Positions 14,801 to 29,800 of a stretch of 64,000 bases of DNA are shown here, piece by piece. The position numbers and the translations under genes are program-made. The stretch's first letter is position 1; each line of letters opens with the position of its first letter. Source of the DNA: Colius striatus (lineage: Eukaryota > Chordata > Aves > Coliiformes > Coliidae). The stretch covers positions 32,332,664 to 32,396,663 of the forward strand of contig NC_084768.1 in NCBI RefSeq assembly GCF_028858725.1, in the 5' to 3' direction. The notes beneath the pieces are model-generated. The model ran no database searches. It was given only the letters and a program-made list of their open reading frames with translations, and was not told the origin of the DNA.

Positions 14801-17800
14801 GGTGCAACTAACATCCTCACCAACTGCAACCACTTTCAACCCATGAAAACACATCTCTGAACTGTGTTTCTGGTAACAAGCCCCGAGACGTCTTTGTCTG
14901 CACAGAGAGAATACTACACACAATGTAAAAAAAGGATGTGTTGCATGGAAAATGAGTTACTTGCTTTTACTTACGAAAACTTCAGTACAACTTATGTACA
15001 CACATTCACACATAACTTCAAGCAACATAAAACACTCTCCAACGTAAACATCTTGTGGAGCTGTAACAAATGCTTGTGAATTGTCAGCTGTTCACCATTT
15101 GACGATATGAGCATGGCTTTAAAGTATATATTTTTAGTAGAATTAAAGCAGAATATGTCACCTAGGAAAGGATGCACCAGAAATGTGTGCCACCTGCACA
15201 AGAATTGTATTGGGTTTAACTGAACCCTCACTCATGCTTTTAAGAACTGATAGAAAACGGAGGAAGATGATGACTGAACTAAGCCCAAAGATGAAAGAGA
15301 CAAGAATATTGTTAAGCTTCACTTCTGAAGATTATTTAACTAAACTATTAATGGAATAATTGGATATTTTGAAGAGCATTCCTCTGTGTCTAACAAAATG
15401 GCATGTTAACACATTAAGGAATTGCTGATAGCAGTGTGAGTATTGCATGTGAGCATAAACTGCACGGTTTATGTGAAAAAGATAAGCAAGAAGTTTTACT
15501 CTTAGTAAAAAAGGGACTGAGTGCCAGTGGGATCTGAACCCAGAGCAACCACCACGTTAGTGCCCCTGCCAACTCCAGGCAAAAGCTGGCTGGAGGCCCT
15601 CATGCTTCCCAGCATTTTTAGATGGAAGGACAAGTAATCATGAGCATGTGTGTATGAAAAGCTTGCTGAGATGATGGGCTAGCCACAACGCCAAAATCAA
15701 GGTCATTAAAGGCACTGCATATGGAAAGGGTCATTTTGCTCGGAGCGGACCAATTACCAGGGAGCATATATAATGACTATTCATGATGTCAAAGCAGCTT
15801 GCCACACTGCTTTCATCTGCCAGCAGATAAATGCCTGTATAAGAATGCTGCAGCTGTCAAGGGAATATTTGACTCAATGTATGTATCTTGGAATGGGTTC
15901 TGTAGGCAGCCTGGCCTCTGTCCTGAGCTATTGGAGAGGATAATTCCACAAAATGACAACGTATGAGACCACAAAAATTCCAACCATAGCCTTGATATTA
16001 CAAGCATCCCAGTTGATTTCATCTGTTACAACAGAACCAGTTATTATACGTCTCACTGACCAAAATTAGGGGGTTTTTTTTCTTTTCCTTTTCCCTCAGC
16101 ACTGTTTATCCCATAACTCTTTAAAGGAAAACATGGATGGAGGCTGTAGAACAAAAACACACATCCAGAATTCTCTGCCTCCCAACACTGCAGTGTGGAC
16201 TGAGACTTCTGTTTTTAAAATGGGAGTTTTGAGTGCAGCTAGAATCTTTATGCTACACTGGCAGGTACATACTACAATTTACTAAAAATAGTAAAGAATA
16301 TAATGATTATTCTCTCTCATTCATCTGTTTCTAATACTCAACAGAAAGAAGCTGCAATGATCAATCAGCAGGAACTGCTGCAGTTCCTTGGGAGCTTTTC
16401 CCACCAGAAAATCTTCTGATCGTGTGGGCTGACAACCAAGACTGGGTGCAGAACTCTGATCTCTGACCTACCCTAAAAAGATGTCCCAGCTCCCTCTGGA
16501 AGCAAGGCTGGGCTCAAACACATGCAAATCCCAGGGGCTGAAGACTTAGGAAAGAGAGATTGTATGACAAAATAGAAATCTCTGCACCGAATCCCTTCTG
16601 CTAAGGCATGTGTGCAAATCACGGACCAAGCACTACTAGAATTCATTCACACGAGGAATAAGCATTCTAACATACATTCTGTGTCATCTGGGGAATGTAC
16701 TAAGCTTGTTTCTAAGCTTGGGTTCACGTTGTGGAATGACACAATCGCTATAGGTTTGTGTACCATTGTAAATATGTATCTGCTTTCATGGACCGAGACT
16801 GTATGATATTTTCACCTGGAGAGATATTAAGGGAAACCAGCAAATGTAATGTCTGGGCTCTGGCTATACAACAGGAATGCTAAAAAAGCAAGCTAACAGC
16901 ATAATCTTGCCTTGTTTGCAGGGAAAAGGGGATAGAGTGTAAAAATACAGAGATTTCAGGTTAAAGAAGGAAAGATGCTGGTAGGAATAAGAAACGTAAG
17001 GATTTAGCCAGGAGAAAATGAAAGATCGGCATGTTTAGCCAAAGACCGTAGCTCAAGGGCAAACCAGAAAGACACAGGACCACATTCTGGACATAACTCA
17101 GAAGGATTAAAAACATCTGAAGCTGGTAAAACTTTTAGGCTGTGTGATTTTAACACAGATAATAAATGCATTATGTCATAGTGTTACGGTAAAGGACAAC
17201 AATGGCTTCAGAGTCCCTAGGAGTGGTTTTGGGTGTGCTCTCCTGTCATCATCTCCCTCACAAAAAAAAAAGCTTACAAAAAATCCACAGAATTCTGGGA
17301 AAATCTCTAACAAATACTATTCAGAGTCTCTCTTTCAATTGTTCCTGTTTCCAGGTCAAATTGTATCAAGATAAGAGCTTCTTTTGCAAACTGCTAATGT
17401 CAAATTTCTTTTGATGAAGCACAAAACCAATACAGTGGTAAGCCACAGAGGGGATTTTCACTCACAGCAAAGGATCCCTCTTGCCACCTGAATCTATTCT
17501 TTTCTATTTATGAGAATATTCCAAAGTTACAGCTCAACTCTAAACTTTCATTAGCACTATATATATGGGAAGCACTACTAAGCAGTCAAGGATTAAGAAA
17601 CAGCAAACTTAGAGGCCCACACATCCCAGTGAATGCACACCTACCAGTTTACACACCAATTTCATTGGCAAATGCTGCATTCAAGTAACAATAAACCTGC
17701 TACTTCTTCTGCATCCAGAGTTTTGTTTAACTTTCTATGCAAGTTTTCTGATCCCTACAGTATTTATTTTAACAATTCTGATGAAGAGTTCAGTTGTGCT

Positions 17801-20800
17801 TTTATAACATGTCACACACAGAGTTCTTATCTGGGGGCAGAGTCCTATAAATGAGTGTATGCCAACCCAGACAGTGGCACAGACCCCACAACCCCTGGTC
17901 TATCCTCAGTCAGCTGTCTGAGGAGATAGTTCAGGTCAGGAGCCCTGCAAGTGAAACGGTGATTCAAGGTCTTTCAGTCACACAGATGAAAGAAGACTCA
18001 GGTCAATATTGAGATCTTTTAACCATCTCATGTCTCTTGCAGATAGATATGCATTATCAGTCCCATAACAGAAACCATTTTTCCCCCCATGGAGAACAGT
18101 GTTTACTGTCACTGCACTTTCAGAAAGCTGTCAGTGTGGACTCAGCTACCTGCTAAATCCATTACCAAGTTACACAATGTATCTGCTTTGTGAACTGCCT
18201 GCAGAAGTATGTTACTTATTTCAATGGCCAAGCTTTTAATTTCTACTACTTTTTTGTCCAGAATAAACATGTCCTAAAAAAAATAAACAAGTTCAAAGAC
18301 AAAAGAACTCATCTGTTCAGTACAGGACTTCCATTTTTTCTCCCAAAAAATGAAGACAATTTTTCTTTTCCTCAAGTAAGGATTTTGACAAGATCCTACA
18401 TTCAACTCATATCAAGGCTAACATGCTGCTCACACAGCAAGTCACATAAAGACATGCAGCAAGTGTTTAATCTTCAGTGGAAAGCCTAGTGGTTACCCAC
18501 ACAAATAAATGATTTCACATTTTCCTCAGGAATCATTGCATTTCCATGTCCAAGTGGTTGACGTTTACGTGTCCTTTCAGTAACACATGGTTATGGTGAA
18601 GACCTACAGGGTCTGTATCCCACACAGCAAAAATGTGGAGGCTGATGCTCCAAGGCATTGGACTGAATCAGACTAATACGTTTACCTTTCCCTGCAGATG
18701 ATCTAACTGAGGTAATTTAGACAATCAGGGCTGGAAAACTTAGGCTCAGCTAGATCAGTGAGTCCACCAAATACTTAAATTCAGAAAAAGACTGAAGGAG
18801 CAACGTGCAAATTGATACAACTTGAAGAAATATAACTGCAAGAAAAATAACACAGTCTGTCTACATTAGAATTCCTTCTGATAAAACTGGTTTCCATCAT
18901 CTCACCTTTCTCATAGAGCTCCTCCATTGCTCTCCAGGTTTCTGCTCGCACCTCTCGATTACTTTTACCTGGAACATGTGCATCAGGCCAGTGTATCAAA
19001 TAAAGATCTACAAAAGAAACAGAATCAGACTACTCATCCAAGTGTCCAAAGCAAAACAAACACCATGTGAAACAGCATTTTCCCCTCCACAATGGCCCCA
19101 AAGCGGTTCAATCAAGAGTTGCAGTTACTGCTCCAGAATCATCACTGCACACACACATCTAGTTTCAGTACATGAAATCTACATTTCACAAACAACTAAA
19201 GGTAACAGAAGTTGCACGTGTCACAGGTTTAGGCTTCTGTAATCAGGATTTCATGGTCACACATGCACTTAATAGCCCCATTTAAATCAAAGGTATTTTG
19301 GCCATTGGAACTAAGACTGGACAGATGCTGAAATGCTACAAGATGTCAAGTTTATAGAAGATAAACACATTTGGTGCTCCCACTGATATTTCATAAAGCA
19401 TCAGTGGTGGGTCTGATTTTCTTCCTATTTCCATGTATGAAATGCTCTTGAAAAAAACCCACAACATATTCCTTCATGCAAGTTTAGGTGGGTTTTTTTT
19501 GGCTGTAATTCTGTGACAACATTTGTGACTTTTTTAAAAGCATTAACAAAATACTAATGGAATAAAGTGATGCTTTATGACAGTCTATGAAATGTCAGCA
19601 CAACTTCTAACACAATTAAGATTTACTGCTGATAAAGTTATCCAAGCAGTTACTGAAACTGGCTCTCAGGAATGCATTTTTGTGTGCTGTCTCCAAGTAA
19701 GAAAAGACTATTCCTGTACTGAAAAAGGAAGCATTTCCAACTCCCATTAAAAACTGAGAAATGTCCAAGTATCAGACTCTGAGTTCCAAACCACATTACC
19801 TTTATAAGTTCATAGACACTACTAGAAAGGAAAAACTCAGGAGATACTTGGAAAGCAATCACAGAATGATTGGGATAGAAGGGACCTCTTGAGGTCATCT
19901 AGTCCAGCCCCTGCTCAAGCAGGTCCAACTAGATCAGGTCACACACGAACGTGTCCAGGCGGGTTTGGAAACCTTGCCTCCACGCCCTCCCTGGGCAGCC
20001 TGGGCCAGGGCTCCCTCAGTCACACAGGAAAGAAGTTTTTTCTTAAGTGGAATTTCTTGTGTTCCAGATTTTGTCCATTACCCCTATTCTAACTGCAGAT
20101 TAAAGAGGTAGCTGCAGGCATCACAGTCAAAGAAGTGTTGGCCTTTGCCACACACCTTAGTCTGACAAAAAACAGGAAAAGGAAATAATGCATGACTGAT
20201 GTGCATTATTGTTTTTGTACTCTGAAATAGTCCTTTTTTGGTAGTTCAAGTAGAGTTAAGAAACATAAAAGCCAGACTCGTTTACAAGGAGCATCACACC
20301 ATTCATCCATAGCACCTCTTTCTGAAAACACAGCTTGTCTGCCATAACTATCTCCCGATAAGACTAACGAGAACACTTAACTATGCAGAAATGTGTCATA
20401 TGGCACCAACTAAAAATAACTGCTGGATTCAGCACAATTTTACCAAAAACTGCTTCTCCAAAAGCCTGACTATTCAGTCAGATAAACCAGTTTGCAAATG
20501 TTGACAGAAATAGCTATGCCATAGATTTCCACACAGAAAGCTGGTTTGTGCACAGTCCAAGAAACTGAAGTACTCTCAGAGGAATGACTCTGAACAGCTT
20601 TGATAACTGAACAATCTCTGGCCTTGGATATTTAAAAAATGCAACACATTGCCTTTCCCTGTACTAGTGGCTGAGACCTTTCCAATGTAAACATGATTAG
20701 CTGTCGTGCCTTTACTTTAGAAAGGTGATGGTATCAGACATGTGACATCTGCATCATCCTATTATGTCTATTTTAATTTAGGTTTTTTGCAGTCCTCCTG

Positions 20801-23800
20801 ACTGCAAGTGGTGTTCCTGAAAGACATGGGGCAAAGGCACCTTATCTCTGAGATAAAGAATAGAACAACATTTCTGCCAGTGGTGCACAAACAACCCCGG
20901 CGCAGACAGAAGCAGAAGGAATGCACAGTACCTTGCACTGAGCAATGGAGCTGCCACTCAGATTAATTCAACTAAGTACAGTTCAGTTTAAATTAGGATC
21001 TGCTTATTTTTACTGCATCCATTAGAAAACTTTCCATAGTGCCTGCAGGCCAATAAAAAAACCCAGTAAACACCTCACAAACTAAGGTCTACGATTTCAC
21101 CTTCATCTGTGCACATGTTCACACCTACACCCACACACTTTCTTCTGTTTACTATATTTCCCCTCCCCGGCGATCACACGAACATAAACGCTCTTATTTT
21201 CATTTTGGAGGCAAGAAATGAAGGTTTAAATTGTTTATCAAAATAACTTAAAGTTCTAATAATCAAGAAATGTGTAACTGGAGGTTTTTAAGAACAGACG
21301 ATGTGTTTGTCTGCAGAGAACCACGGGGCTGTGCCTCGCAGCGTGGGACAGACTAATCGACACTTTCTCATGGCTTCCAGTCAGATTTTTACAGAAACAA
21401 TCTTAATTCAAAAAATCTCTGATGATTCAAGGAATGCACTTAAGAAAAAACCTCCAAACATTCACAAATCCTGTATGCACCAGTTTTTCAAAGCATCCTT
21501 CACAGACAACTGAGCTGTAGCAGTGCAGTGGTAGGGGAGGGACTCAGCTTCAAACCTGAAAACAGAGTGCTGCAGGAAAACTAAAATTAACATGTGAACT
21601 GCTTTCACACAGATATTTAAAACTGAGTGGCTTATTACTTCTCACAACACCTACAGTCATCACAGTTCCTCTTAGCTCAAGAGAACCAGCACACTTTACA
21701 CATTTAAAAGCCAACAGCCTGTTATCATGGAAAGAAACATTTGCAATTCTATTCAAACTCCTAATTCAGTATTTTTAAAAAAGGTCAAAATTCACTCAGA
21801 AACACCTAGTTTTGAAGAACAAACCCTGACTCATCAAACCCAGAAGTATATTTTTCAATGTTTGCACAGTTATCTCAATGCAATGATTTCCCCTGCTTTT
21901 CTCAATCGTCAATGTACTCAGTACGTGTATGATGGATTGTTTTTTCTCCCCCATATTCCCTCTTTTTTTGGTTGTTTTTAGTTCCATTGGAAAAAGCATC
22001 AATGTGAAGCAATCTCCAAGTGTTGTAACTTAATACACAATCTGAAGTGGGTGCATTATCATAATTCATGCCATTCATCTATTCCACTGCATACGCTGAC
22101 AGAACATTAGTCCAGCTCCAGTTGGCAGTTTGGGAGAGGTTAGACATTGCCCAAATGTGATAGACTCTGAATGGTCAAAAGGAAAACAAAATTGTTTATG
22201 AATTTAGAAGCCCACAAATCACATTCAAGGAGAAGTTACTTTGGAGGTTTGATCCAAATCCTGAGGAATGTGTTCTGCTGCTGCCAAACCTGTAAGACCC
22301 GCTGCCATTTCATGCTGGTTTACTGGTACTGCCAGTCAGGGACCACAGCTAGCAAACATAAGGAGAAGAGTATCTGTTACAACCACTGCCCACAAATCAA
22401 ATTTCCAGCCTCACATGGATGTATAATATACTGATGCAAACAAAAATCCTGGAACACTGCTCTCCTAATACCATTTACCCCAAAAAGTGTTTATTGGAAA
22501 GGTTTCATAGCAGTATTTTAGATGGAACACTTCTCTTGAAAAGCTGTCACTGCTTCCAACAGTTGATCTGTTTCAGCAGTGACATTCTATATGCTGCTAT
22601 TGCATAGAGTTACAAATTCCTGTTAGATTGCTTCCCAAGCCTCTGATTTAGTCTGCATGGATAGGCTGTATAGACCATAAGGATCCTCAAGAAAACTGAC
22701 AGGACCTTTCTTGGAACAAAAAGCTTTGCTGCCATTATGCTGCCAGGGCTCCTACAGCTTTTTTCTTTCTGTAGTCTTCCAAATGACTACCTCTCTCTCC
22801 AATATAAAGGTCTAAAATCACAGATCTGCTATTTAGGATCTTTTAATTTCCTAGATGAACATATATCTTTAAAGAAATGCTGCAATCCCCCATATATTTG
22901 GTTATCATCATGTAATGAAACCAGGCAACTCTGATTTAGATATATTTCATATACCTTGATTTCGTGTTCCTATTTCAGAGAAAAACTGCCAGTTTTAACA
23001 TATACTTGTAACTAAAGAATTTACTTTCCTCACAAACTTAATTCCTCAATAAACTTAGATACAAATTGTTATTACCAGATCTGTTCTTGTCATGGTAGAG
23101 GCTGGGTAGCAGAGGAGAGGCACAAAATACAGGTATAAATGAAAACAGACACGATAGACAAACTTTGTTCTCCATCTTCTGCATTCCACTTAGTTTTGTT
23201 AGACTTAACTAAGACTTAAGCTTCAATTTCCAACCGAAAGCTCTTCATCTAAGTGTTCTTGAAAAAACTGAAAATATTGATGTTTTCAGCTATTACCACT
23301 TCCAGTATCACCTTTCAGCTGAGTGCTTGCAGACATGAGATATGGGACTCTCTAAAGCATGATGCTTTCTCTGAACCCCATGAAACACACCATGTATTGT
23401 GCCTCCTCTAAGGTTCTAACTCAACAACATAAGCAGCATTAAAAATAGATTTCAACCATATCTCTTTCACGTGAGTGCAGATCATACTGTGTTTAACAAA
23501 AATGGGCTGCAGAGTTGATCCAACAGAGATCAAACTCAAGCAGCCGCCATAATTACTGCACTCACAGTTCCATCCTTCTTGTGGAGGTCACCATCCTCAC
23601 TGACAGATCAGCAGATTGCACGTGAAGTATTTTCTAATCCATCACTATTTATACATCATCAAGTTAAAAGAAGCTGAAGTCAGCACTGATTTAGGTCACT
23701 ATGTCAGACTAAGCAGTGGTTCAGGAAAAGCTTTCTAATCTTTTAGACACCTCTGTATCAGGGGGAAGGAAGGTGAGGAAGGAGACAAGGTGAAAAAAAA

Positions 23801-26800
23801 GGAGACAATCTAGTATGGAAGCAAACACCATAGACAATTGTAATTTTAGTAATATGAGCAAAAGACCAACTGCAATTCTTTTGATGCCAGCCCAAGGATT
23901 CCCTCACATGGTGACTGTGTTTGTGCGTTTCTTGCTCTCAAGATATTTTGTGTGTTTGTTTCATTTCTGGTTAGAAGTAATATGTAAACGGAGCATTTGT
24001 GTAAGTACCTGCTTCAATCTGCCTGCTATGTGAGAAAATAAAGCAAATTACAATCCTAAAAGGAATAATTGAAAATCATTTCTTGGAAGTGAATCAAATT
24101 TGCCTCTCATCGACATTCAAGACCAGTATCGCAGCAAGGCATAAGACAAAAAGCAAGCAAACACAAGACACAACAAGCAGAAAGCAGGGAGGAGGAAACA
24201 TGTTATTTCTTCATTTAGAGAAGAAAGTCAGGGTCTGAACCTTTTTTTATGAGAGCCTCCTTGAAGCGACATGTATTTGCATGGGACAGACAAGAAGAGA
24301 TTGTAATTTGTTTTGCACTGTTCTGTCTCTGTGTGGGAAGCTAAAGGATACATTGCCAGAAAGAAGGGAGGCAAAGATGTGCATAGAAATATCTCAGTGT
24401 AACTCTAAGTTAGTCACTACTTACAGCACACAGCTACCATTAACATTATATGCCATTGATCCTGCAAAATCTGTACTTCAAAAAAGCTGTTTACTTCCTC
24501 GTGTCTATTGGTAACAGAGAGGATGAGGAAAGGACAGTTTTCAGACCCTGACACATAATGTCTAATTCAGTGTTAGCTGGATTTAGTCTCCCCAAATGTA
24601 GATACCTCTGACAGTTTCCTCAAAGTATATTGCATCAGACAGACCCAATCAAAGGCAGTCACTCAGAATTTTTAAAAGCTAACAGACCTACAATATAAGT
24701 TTTAACAAGGATTCTTATTCCTTGAGATTTAACAGATACAGAAGAAATGAGGCATTTTTGTCATCCTCCTACAACCGAACTATTGCTGAACTTCATGAAT
24801 CCTTGTTGGACAGGTTTAGGGTGGCTTTAGCAAAATACATAAGACTCATGTAGTGGTTCCTCAAATCCATTTAACAATGAAACATACCTTTGCAAAACAA
24901 ACTTGGTTTAAAACATTTGCAACAAGGAGAAAGCCTTTGCTCTGTTATGCACATGGGAACTTCCTAGAGAACAAACAGAAGAAAGCTGCATGTGTCAGTA
25001 AAGGCAGAACTTGGTTTCTGTGATCTATCTGTACTACATGTTTTTTCTTTAATGAATTCATTCATCTTTGCAAGTACTCATAAGTAAGGTGCTATAAATA
25101 AGCTATATGTAAAGATGCCTACCAAGATACTCAACACCAAGTCGTTCGCAGGACTCCAAACATGCCTTCTTTGTGTTTTCATAGCCGTAATCATTATACC
25201 ACAGTTTGGTAGTTACCCAGAGGTCCTCTCGCTTCACACCACTCTCCTTGATGGCTTTTTGGAGGAGTGATTCACAGCCATATCTTTTTGCTGTGTCAAT
25301 ATGACGAATGCCACATCTCTGTAACGCACAGACCACAGCCTCATGGGAATAGCCACCTCGATGGGAAGTACCTAAGCAAAGGAAATCAGAAGTGAACTGT
25401 CAGCAGTGCATTGAGGGACATACTTTATTTTTCTTTTTCATTTTTTCCTTTTTTTTTTGCTATATTGTCACAGAAGCCTCTTATTCAATTTTCATTTCCC
25501 AACAGAGAAAAAATGGGAGCTGACAAATCTCTAAGCTGGCAAGATACATAAAGCTCTAGAATGTTGGTGCTGATCAGCAATAACTCCATCAAATCAAATA
25601 CCAACAATGTCTAGCTGCAGCGAAAGGATTTCACAAGGCAGGCTGAAGACCATAAAAAAGAAAATGGATACTTTACTAAGAGTTACTATATAGCACTTGA
25701 TTTTCACATGGGACCACAACACAGATGCAAATAGTCACAATAAGAAACCAAATGTATCTTAAAAATCCCGAAGCCTTTATTCTGTTGTTTAGCTTCAAGT
25801 TTTTGTTGCAGTGTACAACCCCAGACCAGGCCATACCACAGGTGCAATTCACATAATGTCCAGCTCGGCAGTAACCAAAACAATGGAATCCTACACAAGA
25901 GTTACCCAATGGGCATGCAGGGAGTTTCAGTACCTCGCTCTCATTGTGTAGGTACTCACTGGACGTGTGTTTTGCATAGCGGAAGGAGGAGGAGACTCAG
26001 CAGGAAAAGCAACCAGCAGGAGGACTGTCAGATAAAGGACTGCTTGAGAGCAAGGAGGATGATGTTTCTACTTACCCTTTCCTGTTAGTTGTTTTTCCTG
26101 CCCGAGCCCCTCACCCATTCCCCGTCACTCACTTCCCACAAACAGTATTTTCTAGTTTGCTGGAGGAAATGCTCAGTCGGTTCCAGCCAGTCAGCAAAGC
26201 CACCTTCTAAGGCAGCGATTGGTACTCCAGGGCTCTAGTGCTATAAAAAACAGTTGGTGTGTGAATGGCCCGATCACTAACTTCAGAAGGGCCCTGTGCA
26301 GCCCTGACAGTCAGCAGCAACGGAGTCTTCAGCCACTGCTGAATCTAAAGCACTCCAGGCCAAAGAATAACATAAACTGAAATGTATATAAACATTGGTT
26401 TCTGTGTGAAACACTACCTGCACATTATGATATTAACAATTGCACATGGCCACCCAAACTGCTGGGAAAAGGAAACAAATGCCAATGCACGCAGTTACCT
26501 TGGCCTCATCCCCAGAGCTGAACACCCACGGGAGTCTGTGTGCCTCACACCTCATAACAGCACGTGCAAGGACAAGGAACACTTGCAAAAGTCCTACTTA
26601 CAAGTAAGGCAAGCCAGGTTCTCCTAAATGCTTATCAATTTTGTCCATTCCTAATCTCAGAGGGAAAACCAGGATACCTCTGTAATCTTGCTCAACACTT
26701 GAAGTCACTTAAAGAAAGATACCATGTGCTCTGATATCACACACGTACACCTAAGGACCATGATATTCTGTTGGTCACAATGGGATAATCCCCACTTTGT

Positions 26801-29800
26801 GACCTATAAGATGTAGAGTATCGAATTCTTGACTTCTCTTTGTGGATTTTACTGTGATGAAATGATACTACTATATTGGTACAATTTTGACATGCATATT
26901 ATAAGTGCTTTACCTTCCACATGGGAATGTTTTCAAAGGCAAAACTTTCAATCATTTTTCTTTCCATAGTCACTAATTATGGTTAATAACCAGTTTATTT
27001 TCTGAGCCATCTAGAAATAGATATCCCTAAAACTTGATTTACATCAAAACAAGTCAAGCTAGATCAGCTTGCATTTTCAAATTAGCTGTTTCAAAATCTT
27101 CATGAATGCTGAAGAACTTTAGCTGAATCCAACACTCCTACATTGCAGTGACAGTCAAATAACACCTATATGCAATTATTGCTTTATTCAGATCCTATAG
27201 AAATTTGAGTAAAGAATTATATAACTAGCATAGAAAAATTACTACACTTTTTCAGAATCATCCCTTCCCTTTTCATAAGCTGATATTGGCGCCAAATAAA
27301 CGAGGTTGTAACCATTGTGTCCGTTTCTGGCTGAATGGACATTTCTAAGCACAGAATGAATGGAGTTCATTTAGAGGTCTTGCAAATGGACTCAGACTCT
27401 TTTCATGCATAATGGATTGCAGTAAGAACATTTAGGACAAACAACTTTAAAACAAAATTAACCCTTCTAAGTTCAAGGGAGAGGGTAGGAAAAAAAGGGA
27501 AATTCAGAATAATTTTGTTATTGTTCCCCATTCAGCAACGGAACACACACTCACTGCACAGGAAACAGAGATGCAGACCAGGCTGAAGGAAATTATCTCA
27601 GTTTCTATGCCTAAAACTGAACTCCAATAGTCCTGATGCACTAAATAATAATTAAAAATATTAACAATTATTTAATGTTATCACTTTGTAAGTCAACTTC
27701 ATAATTAAACAGCTTTCTAAGTTACACTACTACTATAACAGCTTCTAGACTTTAAAAATCACAGTTCTTGTGTTTGTTAATGTGATTATGTTACAATCCA
27801 TAGCTGCAGAGGGGTGACAAAAGGCACTGAAGACACTTAAATTTCTGATGTTTTGACATGTTGAATCCAGACTTAACATTACTTGAGCATGTTAACACCC
27901 GTACATGTTTGTGGTTACTCTTTATTCACAGAGATGCAATTCAGACTGTACATATATATTTAAAGACAAAAGCCAGTCTTGCATTTAAAACTAACATTCT
28001 TTACTTTTTCTAAAGGAATTCATAGCTTTTTATTGCAGAATTCCCTGACTGGAAAAAAAAAAGATGAATTCCTATTAATAAATGAAGTAAAATATAAATA
28101 AGTCTGGAAAAGCTCCTTCTGTTTTAGCAACTATTTAAACTTCTTTCTTCTAGGGGAGAGCATAGTTCTCTCACTGACTGAGCTAATGCAACTTTGACAG
28201 ATGTGAAGATGTATGAGAATTACATTCTTACAGATTTGGTGAAAATTGGTGGTTGGGAGGCACAATGATATTGCATTGGAAAGACAGATAGGTCAAAGGA
28301 CACAAATCCATTGAAAACGAGGCTTAACTAGTTACATTGCTCTTTGTCCTGATTACTCATCACTTCCTTGATACCCTGAAGAACACTGCTACCAAAACTG
28401 GGATGAGAAACGTCCTCTGGCGACACACAGTAAATTCCAGAGATTATTAGGATGGCAAATCCTTTTCACAATGCAACACCAACACTCCCCCTCAAAAACC
28501 CCAAACCAGCAGTAACCCGCCTCAGCACCCCCAAAAGATTAAAATCAACAACATCCTCCCCTGCAAAACATCAAAAAGTAACACAATTAACAAGCCAACA
28601 TGCTACACCCCCCATCCCCTTCTATGCACATCTCAGCTGACACTCAGCCTCATTAAACTTTCTGTTCTCCTCCACGGAAGCTGCAGAACTACAGACAGAG
28701 ATCCAAAGCACCAACAGCTTTTCAAAACAGAATTATGACCTACTTTGTTTCCCTGCTTTCTCATTCCCTTTGTGGAGGAGTGTGTCTTTATGTTCTTTGT
28801 GAAATGTGAAAGTATTATTTATCTGAATATATAAAAATGCTCTGCGACACATACATTTGGCTACTTGGAATCAATGGATTCACTAACATCACAAGAGTTC
28901 CTGTTGGCAAAAACACAGGATATTTAGAGATCATCACAGATACTAATGGCCTTCTGACATCAGCACTCAGTACTAAATGAAAACAGTTGACAAACAAAAC
29001 ACAAAAGTGCCCATTCCTTTGCTGATTTTTTCCTGTCCAAGTAATCACTTGAAAACTCTTAAAAACAAAAGCTCGAAGACCTTTTTAGCGATGTTTACAT
29101 AGTCATTGTGTGTATATATGTCATTGTATATCGTAATGGGCTTGAAATACCTTGTTCTACTAGTTTTACTTCTATTATTTCAAAATTACACCAACACTAG
29201 GGGCCACACAAGGCAACTTATGAATCTATTGAAGTTTTTGGTGTATATACTGTTGATTTTGTGAACTACCTTATAAGCAAATTTGATGATAAAACATAAA
29301 AGTGGTGCCTATACATACAGCAAATGAACATATAACACACCTCAAGATTTATTGCTAATCCAGTACGAAACCACATGTCCCTTCTATGAAATGGCTCAAT
29401 GAGTGACAATCCTTACTTGTCGTCCTTGTTTACTCTCTTACCTCCTCCTTCATCTACTTCTGCATTCTTATGACCCTCTCACAAGCTGATTTCAAATTGT
29501 TAAATGGCTAAAGAGTGTACAGTTCTAGAATTATTAATCAACTTGAGTAACTCCCAGAGAGAAAAAGAATCACTAAATTTTGGTCAAGGGGTAGGGCAAG
29601 AAAAATACCCTCTTTAGCATCAACAGCATGTAAATAATTTAATATATTCAGTGTTTTTATTAAAACTGAAAGAATAAAACTGCCAAAGCAAGTAACAGAC
29701 AACCACTGAATGATCAGAAAGATCTTCTCTGAGAAGTTTTCCTTTGGAGCCTCTCTTCCCATTAAGTTTCCCAAAACATCCCTAGAGCTGCTCTCGACAA

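Larger units (their letters stand above)
9218..18905 (-). other. Aldo-keto reductase intron 3
   Basis: 9688 bp. Contains a short CR1 remnant (10070-10120), the ERV-L-type solo LTR (10557-11050), one copy of the dispersed 207-bp repeat (11647-11853) and a possible conserved non-coding block (about 15620-15870). No coding exon recognised. Confidence 0.8.

Noticed and set aside
15515-15580. tRNA-like word GGGATCTGAACCC suggesting an internal B box
   Set aside because: No acceptor stem, A box or anticodon arm could be built around it on either strand.
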